A stretch of DNA of 64,000 bases from Daedaleopsis sinensis (GCA_033807695.1 CM066309.1:310001-374000), one strand, 5' to 3'. Counted from the first letter of the stretch, positions 22,763-35,110 are shown. Made by a program: numbers and translations. The notes: a model not told the origin generated them from the sequence alone.

Positions 22763-24569
22763 AGGGATAAATCTATTTGGAAACCCCGGGTGCTGGCAAG
22801 AACCCCCTTGTCTATGTAGAAACCCGGTTCTTGGCCGGACCTCCTCCGGAGGACGGCCGGTACCACTAACGCTCACGAGTGGGCGTCTACGTTCCGCTGC
22901 CTACACTAGACAACTTAAGTATCTTGCATGGCATACCGGCGTAGTATTTGCCAGCCTCGATGGTCTAGTTATTTACGCCTGTAAATGCTATCTACTTTCA
23001 GCTCGGTTGACTGTATGCGTGATGTTTGACTATCTCCCTCCGAGTCGTCCAATTGCCGACCGAGGCTGCTTCCACTGCCGCGGCCGCACGACCTCCCGTC
23101 TTGATTACGAGTCGCTCCGGTCAGTCTTGCAGTTAAGTTGGCTGTCCCTTGTGTTAAATACAAGGTGTGTCTTAGGTATCTCCTTCATAAAAGTGGCAAA
23201 TTAGCACTGGCAGTGAGTGCACCATTCCCATTCACTAGAAAGCTGAGCTAGTAGTGTTTCGAACTCTCCCAAAAAGTTGTCAAAATATGTAATTAGGCTT
23301 GGTCGCCGTCTGAGAGATGGTACTAGTAGTAAGTGACTTGAAATACTGTGGAGGCTAGCAGTAGCCTCAGTGTGATACGACTACGCAGCGTACGCTCGCT
23401 AACGGGCGTCCACTGGGACGCGGAAGGGCGGGAAAAGTACCAACTTGAAGCTAGAGGGCTCTCCAGCTCGAGCGGTAGTCTTATACTCTGGGCTACAGTA
23501 GTCTATGAGGGTATAATGTGTATCTACCTGTCGCGGGCAGTGTACGTGCAGGTGCGCGCGACGTACAATGTGTACACTCGTACCCAAAGTGATCGAAGCG
23601 GAGACTGAAAAGAATGATGCGAAGACCAAAAACGGACATGCTCGTAACACTTGGTAGCGCTCGCAGGGATGTTGTATTTCTTGAACATAGTAACCCGGAG
23701 CAGCCTGGGTGTTCTCTCCTCTAGGCAGACGATGTACAGGCCCTATTGAATGGGAGAGGACATACCAGAACGTCGAGTCGGTAGACGCAAGGTCAATGCT
23801 CATGTGCAGCGCGCGGCCGGCATGGGCGCCTGCCGACCGTCCGGGCGCCAGAATTATAATCGTGGGTTTACATCACTTCCTCAAAAGAACCGGGTTCCTA
23901 CCAGCTCCCGGGGTTTCCAAATAGATTTATCCGCTGGACAGGCCCTAATGCGGGTGGTTCCGTGGCGCTCGTGGAATGCCAGCGAATATTAATGCCTGGG
24001 CCATGGGCGCTAGATCGTGTCCACGCCTGCAGGCTGCCGTTGATATTATTATTACTATCACCAGGGGGGTTTTGCAAAATCGCGAAATTTTGCAAAACTA
24101 CCCTATCTCCTCTACTTCTTCGTCTTTCCTCCTCAAACTCAGCACTGTAGCTCTAGGCAGTGTATAGTCGTTACATATGCGGTTTCAAAAGGAACGGCGT
24201 GGATGGGCGAATAGAGGATGCAAAACATTCTGTGACATCTCGGCCTCGTGTAAGCGCCGGAGAGAAGTGGAGATCTACCGAAAGTTTCGGCTGTCTGTCC
24301 CCAAACAACTACACAATGGGCTACAATAAGGTTCGATAACTTTAGAAAAATAGCCCGATTGACCTCGATACCTTCAGGTAGGACGAAGGACGCAAGTGTC
24401 TGACTGGCGCTTATGTCGTTGCAAAACTACCTTGAGGCAGATGTCAATCCCGGCATCCAGCTACAGAACGTGGCATCGTTCGATGGAAATACGCTAAATT
24501 TGTGACGGAGGTAGAGATCAAGCAGCTACTTATAGTATGCCTGAAAGTTCTATAGAGAAAGGAGGAAGG

Positions 24570-24752
24570 GGAGGGTGAGCCTGAACAGGCCTTTGCCTTA
24601 TTTAGTAGGTAGGCGCTTACAGCTCATCGCCACGGCGCTTAGCTTACTCCTGCCTTTTTCGTCGCTCTTACTCACCGCTCTCGGCTCGCATGCTCGCTAC
24701 TTCCCTCTACCACGCCCGTACCTGCGTACGGATCCTGTCTAGCATGTATGGA
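24570..24752 (+). repeat. MULE inner terminal inverted repeat, left
   Basis: Begins GGAGGGTGAGCCTGAACAGG and ends TAGCATGTATGGA. Inverse copy at 28188-28369, with only a one-base length difference noted by eye. High identity suggests fairly recent activity or conversion. Confidence 0.9.
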
Positions 24753-24813
24753 GTACAGGTCAATAGCTTTTTGGAGTATGTCTATACAACTAGCATGCAT
24801 AGATAGCGCTGTA

Positions 24814-27800
24814 CTAATGTATACTATAGGAATCATGTCGCTTTTGAGCCTTCTCGGGTGAAGCAGGGAAGATGATGAGAGTGTCGCCCAGCTTTCGCCT
24901 CTTTCGGCTGATCGTCGGCGGAGGAGAGGGAGTACGGTACGTAGCTGCGACGGGACCAGTCGACGAGGACTCTACGGCCGTGCCCGGGCGCTGATACGCT
25001 TCTATTCCCACCACGGCAGTGTCGGTTGACACTCCATGGGAGTCCCCCTCGCCCTGACAACCATGACTTCCCTCTCGCAGCAGATGTTCTAGCTGGCTTG
25101 CCAGAGCATCGACATCCACCTTGACCCTTGCTACACGCTCTACCTCTGATGGGGGCACTGTGTAGGTGTCCGCAAGGTATTCACCCAATTGTCGTAGCTT
25201 TGGCCCGTCATGCTCAAGTTCGTGCAAGACTCGAGCAAGCCGCTGATGATTGAGGCCTGCAGCCGCACTTCCTGGAGGGTGAGAGTAGCTGCTCGCTCCT
25301 ATATGCCAAGTACGTGTGAGAGATCTCCCGCTTCATTGAGCATATGGCAAGGTACTAACCTTCAGATAAACCGTGTCCGTGATCAGAGGCCTGTGTCAGA
25401 CTTCCCGCTGCCAGGTCTTGAAGTTCATCAGGCTCGTCAACAGGAAGATCGTCCTCAGATGGGACCAAGCTTGGAGCAGAGGAATCCGACAACATGTCGT
25501 TAGGAAGATCAGGTATTGTCACCTCATTGTCCCTCTCCATGAACGCCACCTCTAACAGCGACTCGGATTCGAACATATCGCCCGACGCCTCCAGAACCTC
25601 CTCGATACCCCTTGCAGCGCTGCTTAACACGTTCGCACGCAAAGCAGTGCTCGCAACCATCTCGAGTGATACCAGTTCAGCCACATCAGGGGTACGTGAC
25701 TTGAATGTTGACCTTGCGTCTTCGAAGGTGGCCGGCATGCTGATGTGGGGAATAGACAGTCCATCACTGCGGAGCTTGTCCAGAAGCAGAAGCGCCGCCC
25801 GGAGGTGTTTACAAGCACCTCCCCGGCTGCGAAAGTCCATGCACGAGCAATGAGCAGAACCATCAAGGCCTATAGCGAGAGAGTAGCAGATGGGAGCCGC
25901 TTGAGACGCGAGTGCACGTGCAGAGAAGCAGTCAAACACAAAGGTGCGTGAATGTGTCCGGAAATCAGGAACGTCTATCTGACGATTGGAGACCAACTCG
26001 GCAGCTGCATGATCACGAGCTTCGTCTGGGGCAAGATATGCATATACTGGTCCTCGAGCTTGATCTCCAAGGGAGTCCGAAGATCCCTGCACCACCGTGG
26101 AGTTTGGCCCCGCTGTCCGTTGTCGTTCCCGCTCGTCGAGCAGTTGTTCGCCTCCCGGTAGCCTTTTCAGCTGCTCGTTGAGCCGCTGTTCTTCGGTCCG
26201 CTCCAGAGTGCGTGCTTGATAGATGGACGGTAGCATGCTAAAGACGAACATGTGCAGGAGAACGTCCACGCGAACACGCCGACCACCTTTCTGCAAACGC
26301 CGCAAGTGCTTTCACTTCAAGATGCCGTTGAAGGACTCGAGGTGATTCGTTGTTGGAATGACCCCGTCAACGTCACAGTTGAGAAGCTTGGCGGCAGCAT
26401 GCCGCCCGTACGCCGACCAGCTCCGCCAGAGGTCCTCGGCCATCCAGTACCTGGATAAATAGGCTAGATGCTCGATAGCCCCCAACACCACCTCTGAGAG
26501 GTCTGGTTCTCCCGACATCTGCTCGCGCTCCAGCGTAGCACGCTCCTCTTCGATGAGCCGCTGCGCCTCAAGATAGTCCGTCGTTTCATTGAGAGTACCT
26601 TCGAGGGCAGAGAGACGGGCGCGCACATCAGAATGGTAGGTGGTGGATCCTCTCATGACACGATTGCGATTGTTGCGCCAGGACTGACGGAGATGGAACT
26701 TGCACAGAAGGAGCCAGATTGTCGGGAAGACGTTGAGCAAAGCGCCACACTCCTTGAGATCTGTGTTGGTGATCGCAACGTGCGGCGTGAAGGACTCCCC
26801 ACCATACGTGCCCAAGGATGACTTCCACTTGTTAAGAAGGCGGGTAAGGACCTCTGTGTTGTAGCCGGACGATGTCTGCTGATTTCCAGAGGGAGCAGAG
26901 AATAGGAAGAAAGCGAGAGGAAGTCCACGCTTCTTCTCGTCGACACCCATGGCGATGAACAGCAGGAGCTTCTTGTCACAGAGCCCGAACGTGCCATCAA
27001 GAATAACTTGTGAGTGATGCGTGTACCTCCACGACGCCTCCTGCATCTCCTTTGTTGCGATGCATACTTCGAACCGCTCGCCTTTCTCTGCTCGAGGGGA
27101 GTAGTGGAAGACTGCATCTGCGAACGTCTTGTTGTAGATTGTGGAGGTTGGATCGAGCCACTCATGGACATTGATGTGCGCAGGTGTGGTCACATTGATC
27201 CCTCGGAGTCGATTGAACTGGCGATAGAGTGCGCGTGTGTCGCTCTTACGAAGGAGCCAACGATAGGGGGAGTCGCGAAGTTCGACACCCTTAGGCTGCC
27301 CGAGATATTGCTGCGCCTCACACATACGACGGTTTGTGTCCTGTATGTCAGCAAGCTGGGAGCCTGCTCGTAGCTGTTCGAGTGCAACGGCATAGACAGC
27401 ATGGTGGAGGGGGATGGGTGGGATTCGGGTAAAGAATGCGTCTTTGCATCCCTGATTGTGTTCGAAATAGCCTCGTATGAGATAGACATGCCCAGTCTTC
27501 GTTCCATAGAGGACTTCGACATGAGCTAAGCATCCAGTGAAGTTGACCGGGTTCCGTCGAGTACCAGTGTTGCGAGATTGCTCATTGTATCCACAATCAC
27601 TGATTGCAGGGTCTTTGTATATTTCTTGGTGTGCAAGAACACATCACGCACCACTGATAGAGCTTCCGACAGGTCTCTCCACCCCGTTTCCCCCCCGATG
27701 GTTGCGTCCAACGCACACTCCAGCGGTTTCCCAAGCTAACTCGCCCGTCGAGGTCAATCTGAAGTTCTGCAAGCTTCGCTGCGGCAGTGACTTGCTCTTC

Positions 27801-27998
27801 GGTGTCATACTGAAAGGTTGAGGTCTTCTCCTCCTTATATAGTTCCTGGAGAGAGGCCTTCTGGGATGTGGTCATGCAGAGGCGGTCAATGTAGATTTCC
27901 GTGGCCTTCCGGCATGCTAGTAGGGGGACCTTTTCTCCTGCTGCCTCCGCTGGAGTGACATTGACGAACTTCAGGCGACTTGTTTTGTTCTTAGCCAT
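24814..27998 (-). pseudogene. MULE transposase with SWIM zinc finger, interrupted
   Basis: The ATG at 27998 begins MAKNKTSRLKFVNVTPAEAA. A later segment reads HVEVLYGTKTGHVYLIRGYF then HNQGCKDAFFTRIPPIPLH, typical of the region before the MULE domain. Likely catalytic residues lie in VILDGTFGLCDKK, ITNTDLKECGALL and TTNHLESFNGILK (DDE-type), with LLLCKFHLRQSWRNN between. The SWIM finger is HCSCMDFRSRGGACKH (CxCx..CxH). After GILK there is an in-frame TGA (26314-26312), and the same frame then continues through LQKGGRRVRVDVLLHMF. A single nonsense change therefore breaks the protein. The junction near 27540 also could not be joined in frame. A Glu/Asp-rich C-tail extends to 24814. Confidence 0.8.
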
Positions 27999-28187
27999 AG
28001 TCACAAGTGATATGAGTTAGGATACTAGAGGCAGGGTAGCAGTGTAGTAGTTTAGGAGTACCCAAAAATCGCTGACAATTTTGGGATAAGTAGTAAGCGC
28101 CCTCAAGCTCGAACTTGGTTGCCACAGAATATAAGTAACGGTTTAGAATGTAGCATTTTGACTTTGCTACATACACACATATACTAT

Positions 28188-28369
28188 CCATACATGCTAG
28201 ACAGGATCCGTACGCAGGTACGGGCGTGGTAGAGGGAAGTAGCGAGCATGCGAGCCGAGAGCGGTGAGTAAGAGCGACGAAAAAGGCAGGAGTAAGCTAA
28301 GCGCCGTGGCGATGAGCTGTAAGCGCCTACCTACTAAATAAGGCAAAGGCCTGTTCAGGCTCACCCTCC
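28188..28369 (-). repeat. MULE inner terminal inverted repeat, right
   Basis: Inverse copy of 24570-24752. It lies upstream of the transposase ATG (27998) and so probably includes its promoter region. Confidence 0.9.
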
Positions 28370-28584
28370 GGAGGAAGGAGAAATGTGGGTTTTGCAACGG
28401 ATTTTGCAAAACCCCCCTGATGATAGTAATATTTGGCCTCCCAGACGCCGTAATTGATCTTTTTTTTTGATGGCACTACCTACAGTCAGACGGCCACCGC
28501 CCGCCTGCAGGTTCAGCTGGTATATACACGACTGTGTTACTGTAGAGGAAACACACCATCGGGGGAATTTAAATGCCTTAGAGC

Positions 28585-31500
28585 TAGTGTTGTCGCAAAG
28601 TGAAGTCAAGGCGCCCTCGAGGCGTCGGAGTTCATACCTTGATGGACCTTGAGGTCCATCAAAGTCACCGTGAAGTGACCCGGCGGAGCGGGCCGCATTA
28701 GACGCCTGGGCTCATGAAGACGATCTCGAGTGTACAAAGGATGCCATTCCCCATGCTGCAAGATTGGGGGGGCAAAATACATGGGTGCATAATAGTGTGT
28801 GTACTACAGCAGTGTGATTCACGGCGAAATGGTGATCCCAACTGTGCGGGCATAGTAACAGTGCGATGGCCGAGATGGCCGACAATACCTTTAATAGGGC
28901 GTCAGAATTATATGTGCGACGAATGCGATTATTAGACTACCTCAAGGTATCAGAGCTTCGTCCAACAGCTTCTTCAGAGCTCCTGTACGGTTGCTATGCA
29001 AGAGATCTCGTGCCTCCTCTGGAGAGACAGAGATGTCCATGAGATCTTGGTCTTGCGCGACATAACTTGCATGCCCGGGGCCTGAGGATGCTCCGAGTCG
29101 CGGCACCGTTTGTTGAGTGAGTACTTGAGTACCTGCAGGATTTCGAACATTGCTGTGTCGAGTCCACTACGACGAAGAGAGTCAGTCTCCTTGCTGGAAG
29201 AGAAAACTCGCTCAGAGGCAGCGGCAGAGGCGGGAGTGGGGAGAATATCCATGGCAACTTTGAAGAGTAGCGGGAAATTTGTCTCGTTTGTCTGCCATGT
29301 AAAGTATTAGAGTTGGACGCAGTGAGCCTTACGATGATCTGACGTACCTCCCAGTAGACGAGTGGATCAACGTCATGAGTGGCCAACGGCTCGGCGAGAT
29401 AGCGGTCTAACTCTGCCTTGACCACAGCTACGTCCTCGGCCTGCAGGCGGGCCTCCCTTACTTCAGGTGTCTCGGAGCTTTGTGGCTCTGGGGAGGGGCC
29501 TGGTCCGGTGTTAGAGGCTGGTAAAGATGATGCAGAGCTTCGCTGCTCGCTATTCCTAAGCAGCTCAAGTCGCATCTGCTCTATGCGGTTGAGTCCAGAA
29601 CCAAGAGCTCGGGCAGCATGGGCATTTGGGTGACTCGATGACGAGGACAAGCTTGAAGTTCGAGAGAGGGATGCCGGGGTACTCTCTGGCTCAGATATGT
29701 TAGATGCCTGTGACTCCGAAGAGTCTACGGCCTCCGCCTCCGCCGCTTCACGTACGGCCTTGCAATACTTCATCATCTGATAGAGAAGAGTGAGTAAGCG
29801 CAGATAGAAGATGGTATCATGGCAGTGTTGACTTACGCCTTCGAAAAGCCACTCCTCCGCTTCCTTCAGCTGTTCTCTGCTCCAATGTGTCTCTATCCAT
29901 GAGCGTTTGAATGCAGGATTTAGTACTATGTGGAATGAAATCAGTATCATAGGTCATAGCTTAAGAGAGACTTCGAGGATCAAAGAAGAACATACACATA
30001 GCAAGGGCGTAAACCCGAGTTCGGCGTCCAAGGTTCATGTATATTGTTAGCGCTTCGATCGAGGCCCGGATTGCATGTGCGATTTTCGGGTAGCACTTCT
30101 TCGCGAGCTCGAGAATTTCCAGCAGCTTCTCATATGCTGGTATGGCAACGCAGACCGTCGGGGTTTGTTCACCAGACAGCAGCTCTTGGACGCTGTGTGG
30201 GAACTTGAGAAAACCATGAATGTCGTTGAGGACAGTGAGTTCGGTGTCGGTTAGCAGAAGGTCCTGGAGATCGTCCTGCTTCGCGTGTTTCATGAAAGCA
30301 ATCACAGCCTGAGACCCTCACAGTTAGTAGCTGCTCATATATAGATTATTGATGCTATTAGTGTGCGTACTGGGTACTGTTCGAGCAAACGGTCGATCAT
30401 GAGAAATGTTGAGGACCATCGTGTATCGACGTCACGTAGTAGCTGCACGTTTCGTAGCTTCTTGTTAGGACCCAAGGCTTCCGAGTCGTTCACCTGCCCG
30501 ATTGCTGATGTGAATGCTTCGCGTCGTTGACCCGAAGCACGGCAACCAGCGACAAGCTGGCGTGCACGCTTGATTGGATCATTCTCGAGGGCACTGGCAT
30601 ATACATCGTCTTGCCAGAGGTCTTCGTTGCTGGTTGCTTTAAAAACGCGATTAACTGCAGGTAGGTAAACATCAGCATCGGGCTCTTCAGACGTGGGTTG
30701 ATTGGGCCCGGCGGGTATCGCTGAAGCCGCAGTTGCAGAGCTGAGGTCAGTCGAGTCGAGGTTGTTGGGCATGGCACGTTCAACTTCTGTCAGTGTGGTG
30801 AGACCATGCTTGACAGCAATATTGATGACGTGAGGGAAGCATCTATAAGTGGTAGATGTACATGAGCGTAAGGCTGTGACATGAGCAGTAAGTATAGAAG
30901 ACTGCCTACCGGATTCGGTTGCCATCGCGGTCAAAGTTGATGCCCTTTCCTGTCAAAACACGTTCCAGGTCGACCATTATCGTATCGCAGTTGCTGGCGT
31001 TGTCCATGGTGATACTGCCGATCTAGTAGTGCGTGAGTATAGCATATGGAAGGCTCATTAACCACGGACCTTGTGCACGATACCAAACTCCTCGAGTACA
31101 GCAAAGAAGTGTGCGGCGATATTAGCACCTGTGTGTGAGCCTGAGACGTATCGGAAGGCGCCTAGACGTGACTGCAGAGCAACACGCTTCTTGCCGTTCC
31201 TGTTGCAGAAGTGAAATGTGATAGCTAGGTAGCCCCGAAGGACCCGGCATGACCACATGTCACAAGTGAATGATATTTGCCCGAGTGACGTCTGTGAGAG
31301 TTGATTTAGTCAGAGATGTCGTATACAAGCACAACAATATGATAGGAAGCATCATACCTGTAGCTCACAGCGAAGGTCCTCCACCTCCCCTTCGTACTCA
31401 TCAATTATGATGTCACGGATATGCGTACGGTGAGGGATATCACTGTCGTCGAGGGTAAAGGGTGACGTGCTGGCGTACTTGATGATGTCGCGCAAGAACG

Positions 31501-33287
31501 GCGACTCAACGGCGTAGATTGCCTGGTAGCTTGTGTCAGTAAATGTGTCTTGCCTAGGACACATAGATCTACCGGATCGTCTGCGGCCACCCAATGTGCA
31601 ATACGACGAGCGAGTCCATCCAATGTGAATGGCTCTGAGGTCTGCGCACTGTTCTCAGACCACCCAGGACGGCGGTCGTCATTGGACCGGTGTGGTCCCT
31701 TAAAAGCCATCGCCTCCCAACCCTTCAGCTGGTTTTGAACGACCATCTCCCGCCACTCCCTAAAGTGGTCGGTTTCGAAGTGGTTGCGGATCATTGACGT
31801 CATACCATTCGTACAGCGCCAAACTTGCCATGTATCCCTGTAATGTGACGCAGTTAGTTAGCAAGTGGATGATATGAGTAGTAGTACACGAAAGAAGAGA
31901 TAATCTAGCGTACTTGCAGAAACGGCAGGCTATGTGAGTGAACCCTTGCTTCTCGTTTGGATGATTACGGCGCCTCTCTTGATTGAACGGACATTCGGAA
32001 GGTTCGTCACGCGTCTTCAAATAGTAGATGTTCCAACAAACATCTGAAGCTGCTGCTTGGGTGCTAGAATCTGAAGCGGAAGTTGAATGGACATGCCGTG
32101 TGCGATAAGCTTCGAAGTTTTGAATGGGGACCGGGATACGCAGAGGACGAGTGCCATCCGGCGGAGCTGTACTGGGACCGACAGTAGTCCCTGCAGGCGG
32201 GAGTCGACTCGGCTTGGCATCTGGTACTGCACCTCGTCGTGCCCCGCCGGGGCCGCGAGAGCGTTTGCTGGATCCGGAACCTCGTCCCCCACTTTTACCT
32301 CCTCGAGGATGTTTCCCATTCGCATTGAGAACTGGTCCAGTCGCCTCTTGAAGCGGCGGGTGGGGATGCTGAGCCGGCGCCTCACCGGGCCAGTATTGAC
32401 CGATCGTGCCCCCAGGAGGGCCTAGAGAAGCAGCCACAGAAGGAGGGCGACTGGTTTTGCGCCAGTCAACACCAACACAGTAGTAGATATCCTCGTATTT
32501 TGCTCACCTAAAGCCTGAGTGTCCTGAGAACCCATACGACATTCCTGGATTGGCATAGAATGAGTCTGCTATGCCGACTCCAGATGATGGTCCGGGTTGG
32601 GGAGGTAGCTGGGTAGAGGACGGATGCCATGATGAGGCCGTAGTGGGAGGATGAGCCGGAGAGCAGCCTGAGTGAGATGGAGCAGGTCGCGAGGGAGAGA
32701 AGTACTGCTGAGACAAAGAAGCTTGAGGGCAGTCACAAGTAACGTAGTCAGAGGCTCCACAATGCGGGTAGCTGGTATCGAATCGCAGAGGGGCCGACAT
32801 CTTGGAGCAGTGAGCAACAATGTTGAGAGGATGCTGGTCAGTGGCCCCTACTTATTGCACTCCAATCGTGGCGAGCGGGGACAGGTCCGCCGTCGTGCAC
32901 TGTGCACTGCGGGCCTTGCTGCCATTAGAGACAAGTCTAAAGCATGAAGATCAGTATTTCCGGAGGCCTAAGAACAGATACAGTGTATATACATCAGAGA
33001 CAGGGAGTCTAGTGTTATGAGTCGGCATGGCGGGCCAGGCGGGCACTGCAGAGGGCGGGACGATACGAAAGCAGAGTAAGTGCGAAGGCGGAACGCGTGC
33101 AACGACCGTGTCGCGTTGGTCACATGACCCCGTTTACTGCAATCCCACACGGACGTCATTGGGCGCTGGGTCAAGCAGTCGGACCTTGAAGTCACCTTGA
33201 AGTCGCCTTGAAGTGCCATGCCGAGAAGCCGTCAAGGCAAGGTACACTTCGCTTCAAGGTAGTCAGACCTTGCGGCAACACTACAAG
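28585..33287. mobile_element. hAT transposon
   Basis: The ends TAGTGTTGTCGCAA (left) and TTGCGGCAACACTA (right) are imperfect inverses; the right end has four extra bases (CAAG). The flanks TTAGAGC (28578-28584) and TTAGAGC (33288-33294) match over 7 bp, close to the 8-bp duplication expected of hAT elements. Subterminal regions repeat CCTTGAAGT-like words (33180-33260) and a palindrome GGACCTTGAGGTCC (28636-28662 region). The internal gene is a hAT transposase on the minus strand. Confidence 0.85.
28974..32800 (-). CDS. hAT-family transposase
   Basis: The ATG at 32800 begins MSAPLRFDTSYPHCGASDYV. Several introns follow. A BED-like zinc finger is split between exons: CRFC (about 31925), then after splicing HFETDH (about 31785). 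The catalytic core includes IGSITMDNASNCDTI-like coding around 31020-30950 and DTRWSSTFLMIDRLLEQYP (about 30400). The C-terminal dimerisation domain is HDVDPLVYWE joined to FPLLFKVAMDILPTPASA and ERVFSSSKETDSLRR (about 29200), diagnostic for hAT. The C-terminal exon ends at 28974. I saw no stop inside the joined exons, but junctions were not all checked, so intactness is open. Confidence 0.8.
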
Positions 33288-34695
33288 TTAGAGCCTGTTC
33301 GGCGTCCGCTACTGGGAATTAATTGGCCCAAATAAAAAGATCTCGGCTGTTCGCGCGGGCGCTTAACGGGCGCCCGAGTGTGATCCCGTGTGACCACGTG
33401 TGACGATCTGTGACCTCACGCGAAGGATTCGACACGTCGTATCGCGTTGTGCCGTGTTCCTCTGCTTCCCTTCCCAAGTTCCCTTGCTGCTCTGAGATGT
33501 CTGAGATCTGAGGCCCCGGAACCCCCCACTACCACTTCTGGCAAGGCTCTGAAGGCCTGTTGGACACATGAAGATGTCACAGCACTCATAGAGGCTGTCA
33601 AGAAGACTAAGGAGGCCGGGTATGGAGGAGATGCAAGAGGGTGTCAGGAATAAGCGGCCTGACCGGGCGTAGGAGTCCAACTTGGTGGCAGTCCCTGGGC
33701 CATCCTCAGCGGGGGAAAAGCCTCATCGCAAGACCTCACCATCTTGAACCATTGACCGATGCACGTTGCGGGCGGGGACACCCCGCCCGCAACACGCATC
33801 GCGTACCACGCCGCGCGCGGGATCGACAGCCTACAAGTGGCGAAGGGCGGACTCGGGACTCAGCAGACATGGATCATGGAATGGAGTGAGCGGCTGATGG
33901 CGGGCGGGCCGGGGGTGTAACATCCTTTCTGGCTTTAGAGCCAGAGGATGTTAACCCCATGGTGTATAGTACTCGACCACATGGACCTCCTCCGCCAGCG
34001 CGCGGGGCCGGACGCTGCCTCTGCGCCGAGGAGCAGACGCGGGAATGAGATGGAGAAGGACGGTGGGGGCCTCGAACGCGCCGTCGTTGCCCGTAATCGC
34101 TAGCAAGAGCATGCCCGAGACGGAGCGAGGCCCTCGATGATGAGGAGTCCGACAGGGCACATCAACCACTTCGAGGATCTTGAGCGGGTGCGTGTTTATG
34201 CCGCTCTTCAATCACAGTCGCGGTGGCTGATTCTACGCGGTGGCACGGTGTGCAGTTGCAGCCGGCAGCGACATTTGTCGTGTGTCAGGTGCGGAAGCCC
34301 GGAGCGCGTAGTACGAACGAGAAGGAGGGCGAGAGGGAGAGCGACATGGGGATCGCGCTTGCGCCAAATGCGAAGGACCTGAACCTGACCTGAACTCGTG
34401 TATAGCCCACACGTCCGTCTGCACGCGGCCCGCCTAATAGGGCAGCCCGCGTGTAGACGGACTGCCCTAAGTTGCCCCTCTGTTCACGCTCCCTCTCAGC
34501 CACCTAAATTCCCTAGTATATTACCAGTGGTCTGTGTACCTATCCCCCATCGTCTGATGTGCATTTTGTGTCACCATACGACAGGTTCGCCGCCCTGCAG
34601 CAGTGGGCTATAGCGCTAACACCGAGCATTCCACCGTTGAATCAGATAATACCAGGCACCGTTAGGTTGCGGTATTGCGGTATGGGTTGCTGGTA
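33288..34695. other. Gene-poor spacer with fragments and hairpins
   Basis: No complete gene is recognised. Near 33535-33630 (plus) a fragment reads GKALKACWTHEDVTALIEAV, reminiscent of the start of Myb/SANT-like domains of transposon-linked basidiomycete genes, but it soon loses frame. A short series of GTGTGA words lies at 33380-33415. Two hairpins occur, at 33757-33801 and about 33921-33950. Confidence 0.4.
33757..33801. repeat. GC-rich 21-bp-arm hairpin
   Basis: The left arm 33757-33777 (CGATGCACGTTGCGGGCGGGG) would reach 21 bases, so only its core is cited: GTTGCGGGCGGGG, loop ACA (33778-33780), then CCCCGCCCGCAAC. The outer CGATGC/GCATCG also pairs. Two mismatches lie between core and outer part. 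Confidence 0.9.
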
Positions 34696-34700
34696 GAACC

Positions 34701-34996
34701 TATTGAAAGTAGTTACCTACGTAGTAGTACACTGGACATCGTAGTACTGTACAGTCGCTCGGTAAGCGCTCTAGCTTACCTAAGCGCACCCTTTTCCTTT
34801 CGAGTCCTTGCGTCTCTCTTTTCCTCAGCTCTTGCTACGCATACGCTGAGGTAACGTTCTTTACTTGTTCTACTGTAGAGATACTCGACTGACATGTATT
34901 GTAGTCTAACTGTCTCTACCAGGTATAATATATCAGCTCTTGCTACACATACACTGAGTCTGACTGTCTCTACCAGACCCCTCTGCTATTTGCACA
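34701..34996 (+). repeat. Copia 5' LTR
   Basis: Starts TATTGAAAGTA and ends TTTGCACA. Compared with the 3' LTR it has an extra stretch of about 16 bases after TGTATTGTA and lacks a 4-base piece near 34870. Both LTRs begin TA instead of the usual TG. Confidence 0.9.
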
Positions 34997-35110
34997 GGTT
35001 ATGAGCCCTGTCAGTACGCACTGACAGACGATACTCAGCCTAGCTCAGCTCAATCACAATCGCTTCGAACGTCCCTCACACTCGTTATCAAACTCTCCGG
35101 TGTTCTACCG

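Larger units (their letters stand above)
22290..23945. mobile_element. TAA-flanked non-autonomous inverted-repeat element
   Basis: The left end GGGCCTGTCCAGC (from 22290) and right end GCTGGACAGGCCC (to 23945) are exact inverted copies, each flanked directly by TAA (22287-22289 and 23946-23948). A three-base TAA duplication is typical of PIF/Harbinger-type elements. No transposase is visible inside. An inner inverted copy of the left end lies at about 22718-22762. From about 22764 a further sequence (GATAAATCTATTTGGAAACC) is the inverted match of the right end. The unit therefore looks composite: a 470-bp foldback segment at the left plus a longer remainder. Confidence 0.65.
24049..28430. mobile_element. 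Mutator-like element (MULE)
   Basis: The outermost inverted tips are 24051-24081 and 28400-28430, sharing CAGGGGGGTTTTGCAAAATC next to a TTACTATCA flank. Inner inverted repeats of about 183 bp (24570-24752 and 28188-28369) are nearly identical. The transposase gene between them (minus) has MULE and SWIM domains. Long inverted repeats plus this transposase define the class. The left side carries about 490 bp between tip and inner repeat, the right side only 30 bp. No clear 8-10-bp target duplication was found. Confidence 0.85.
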
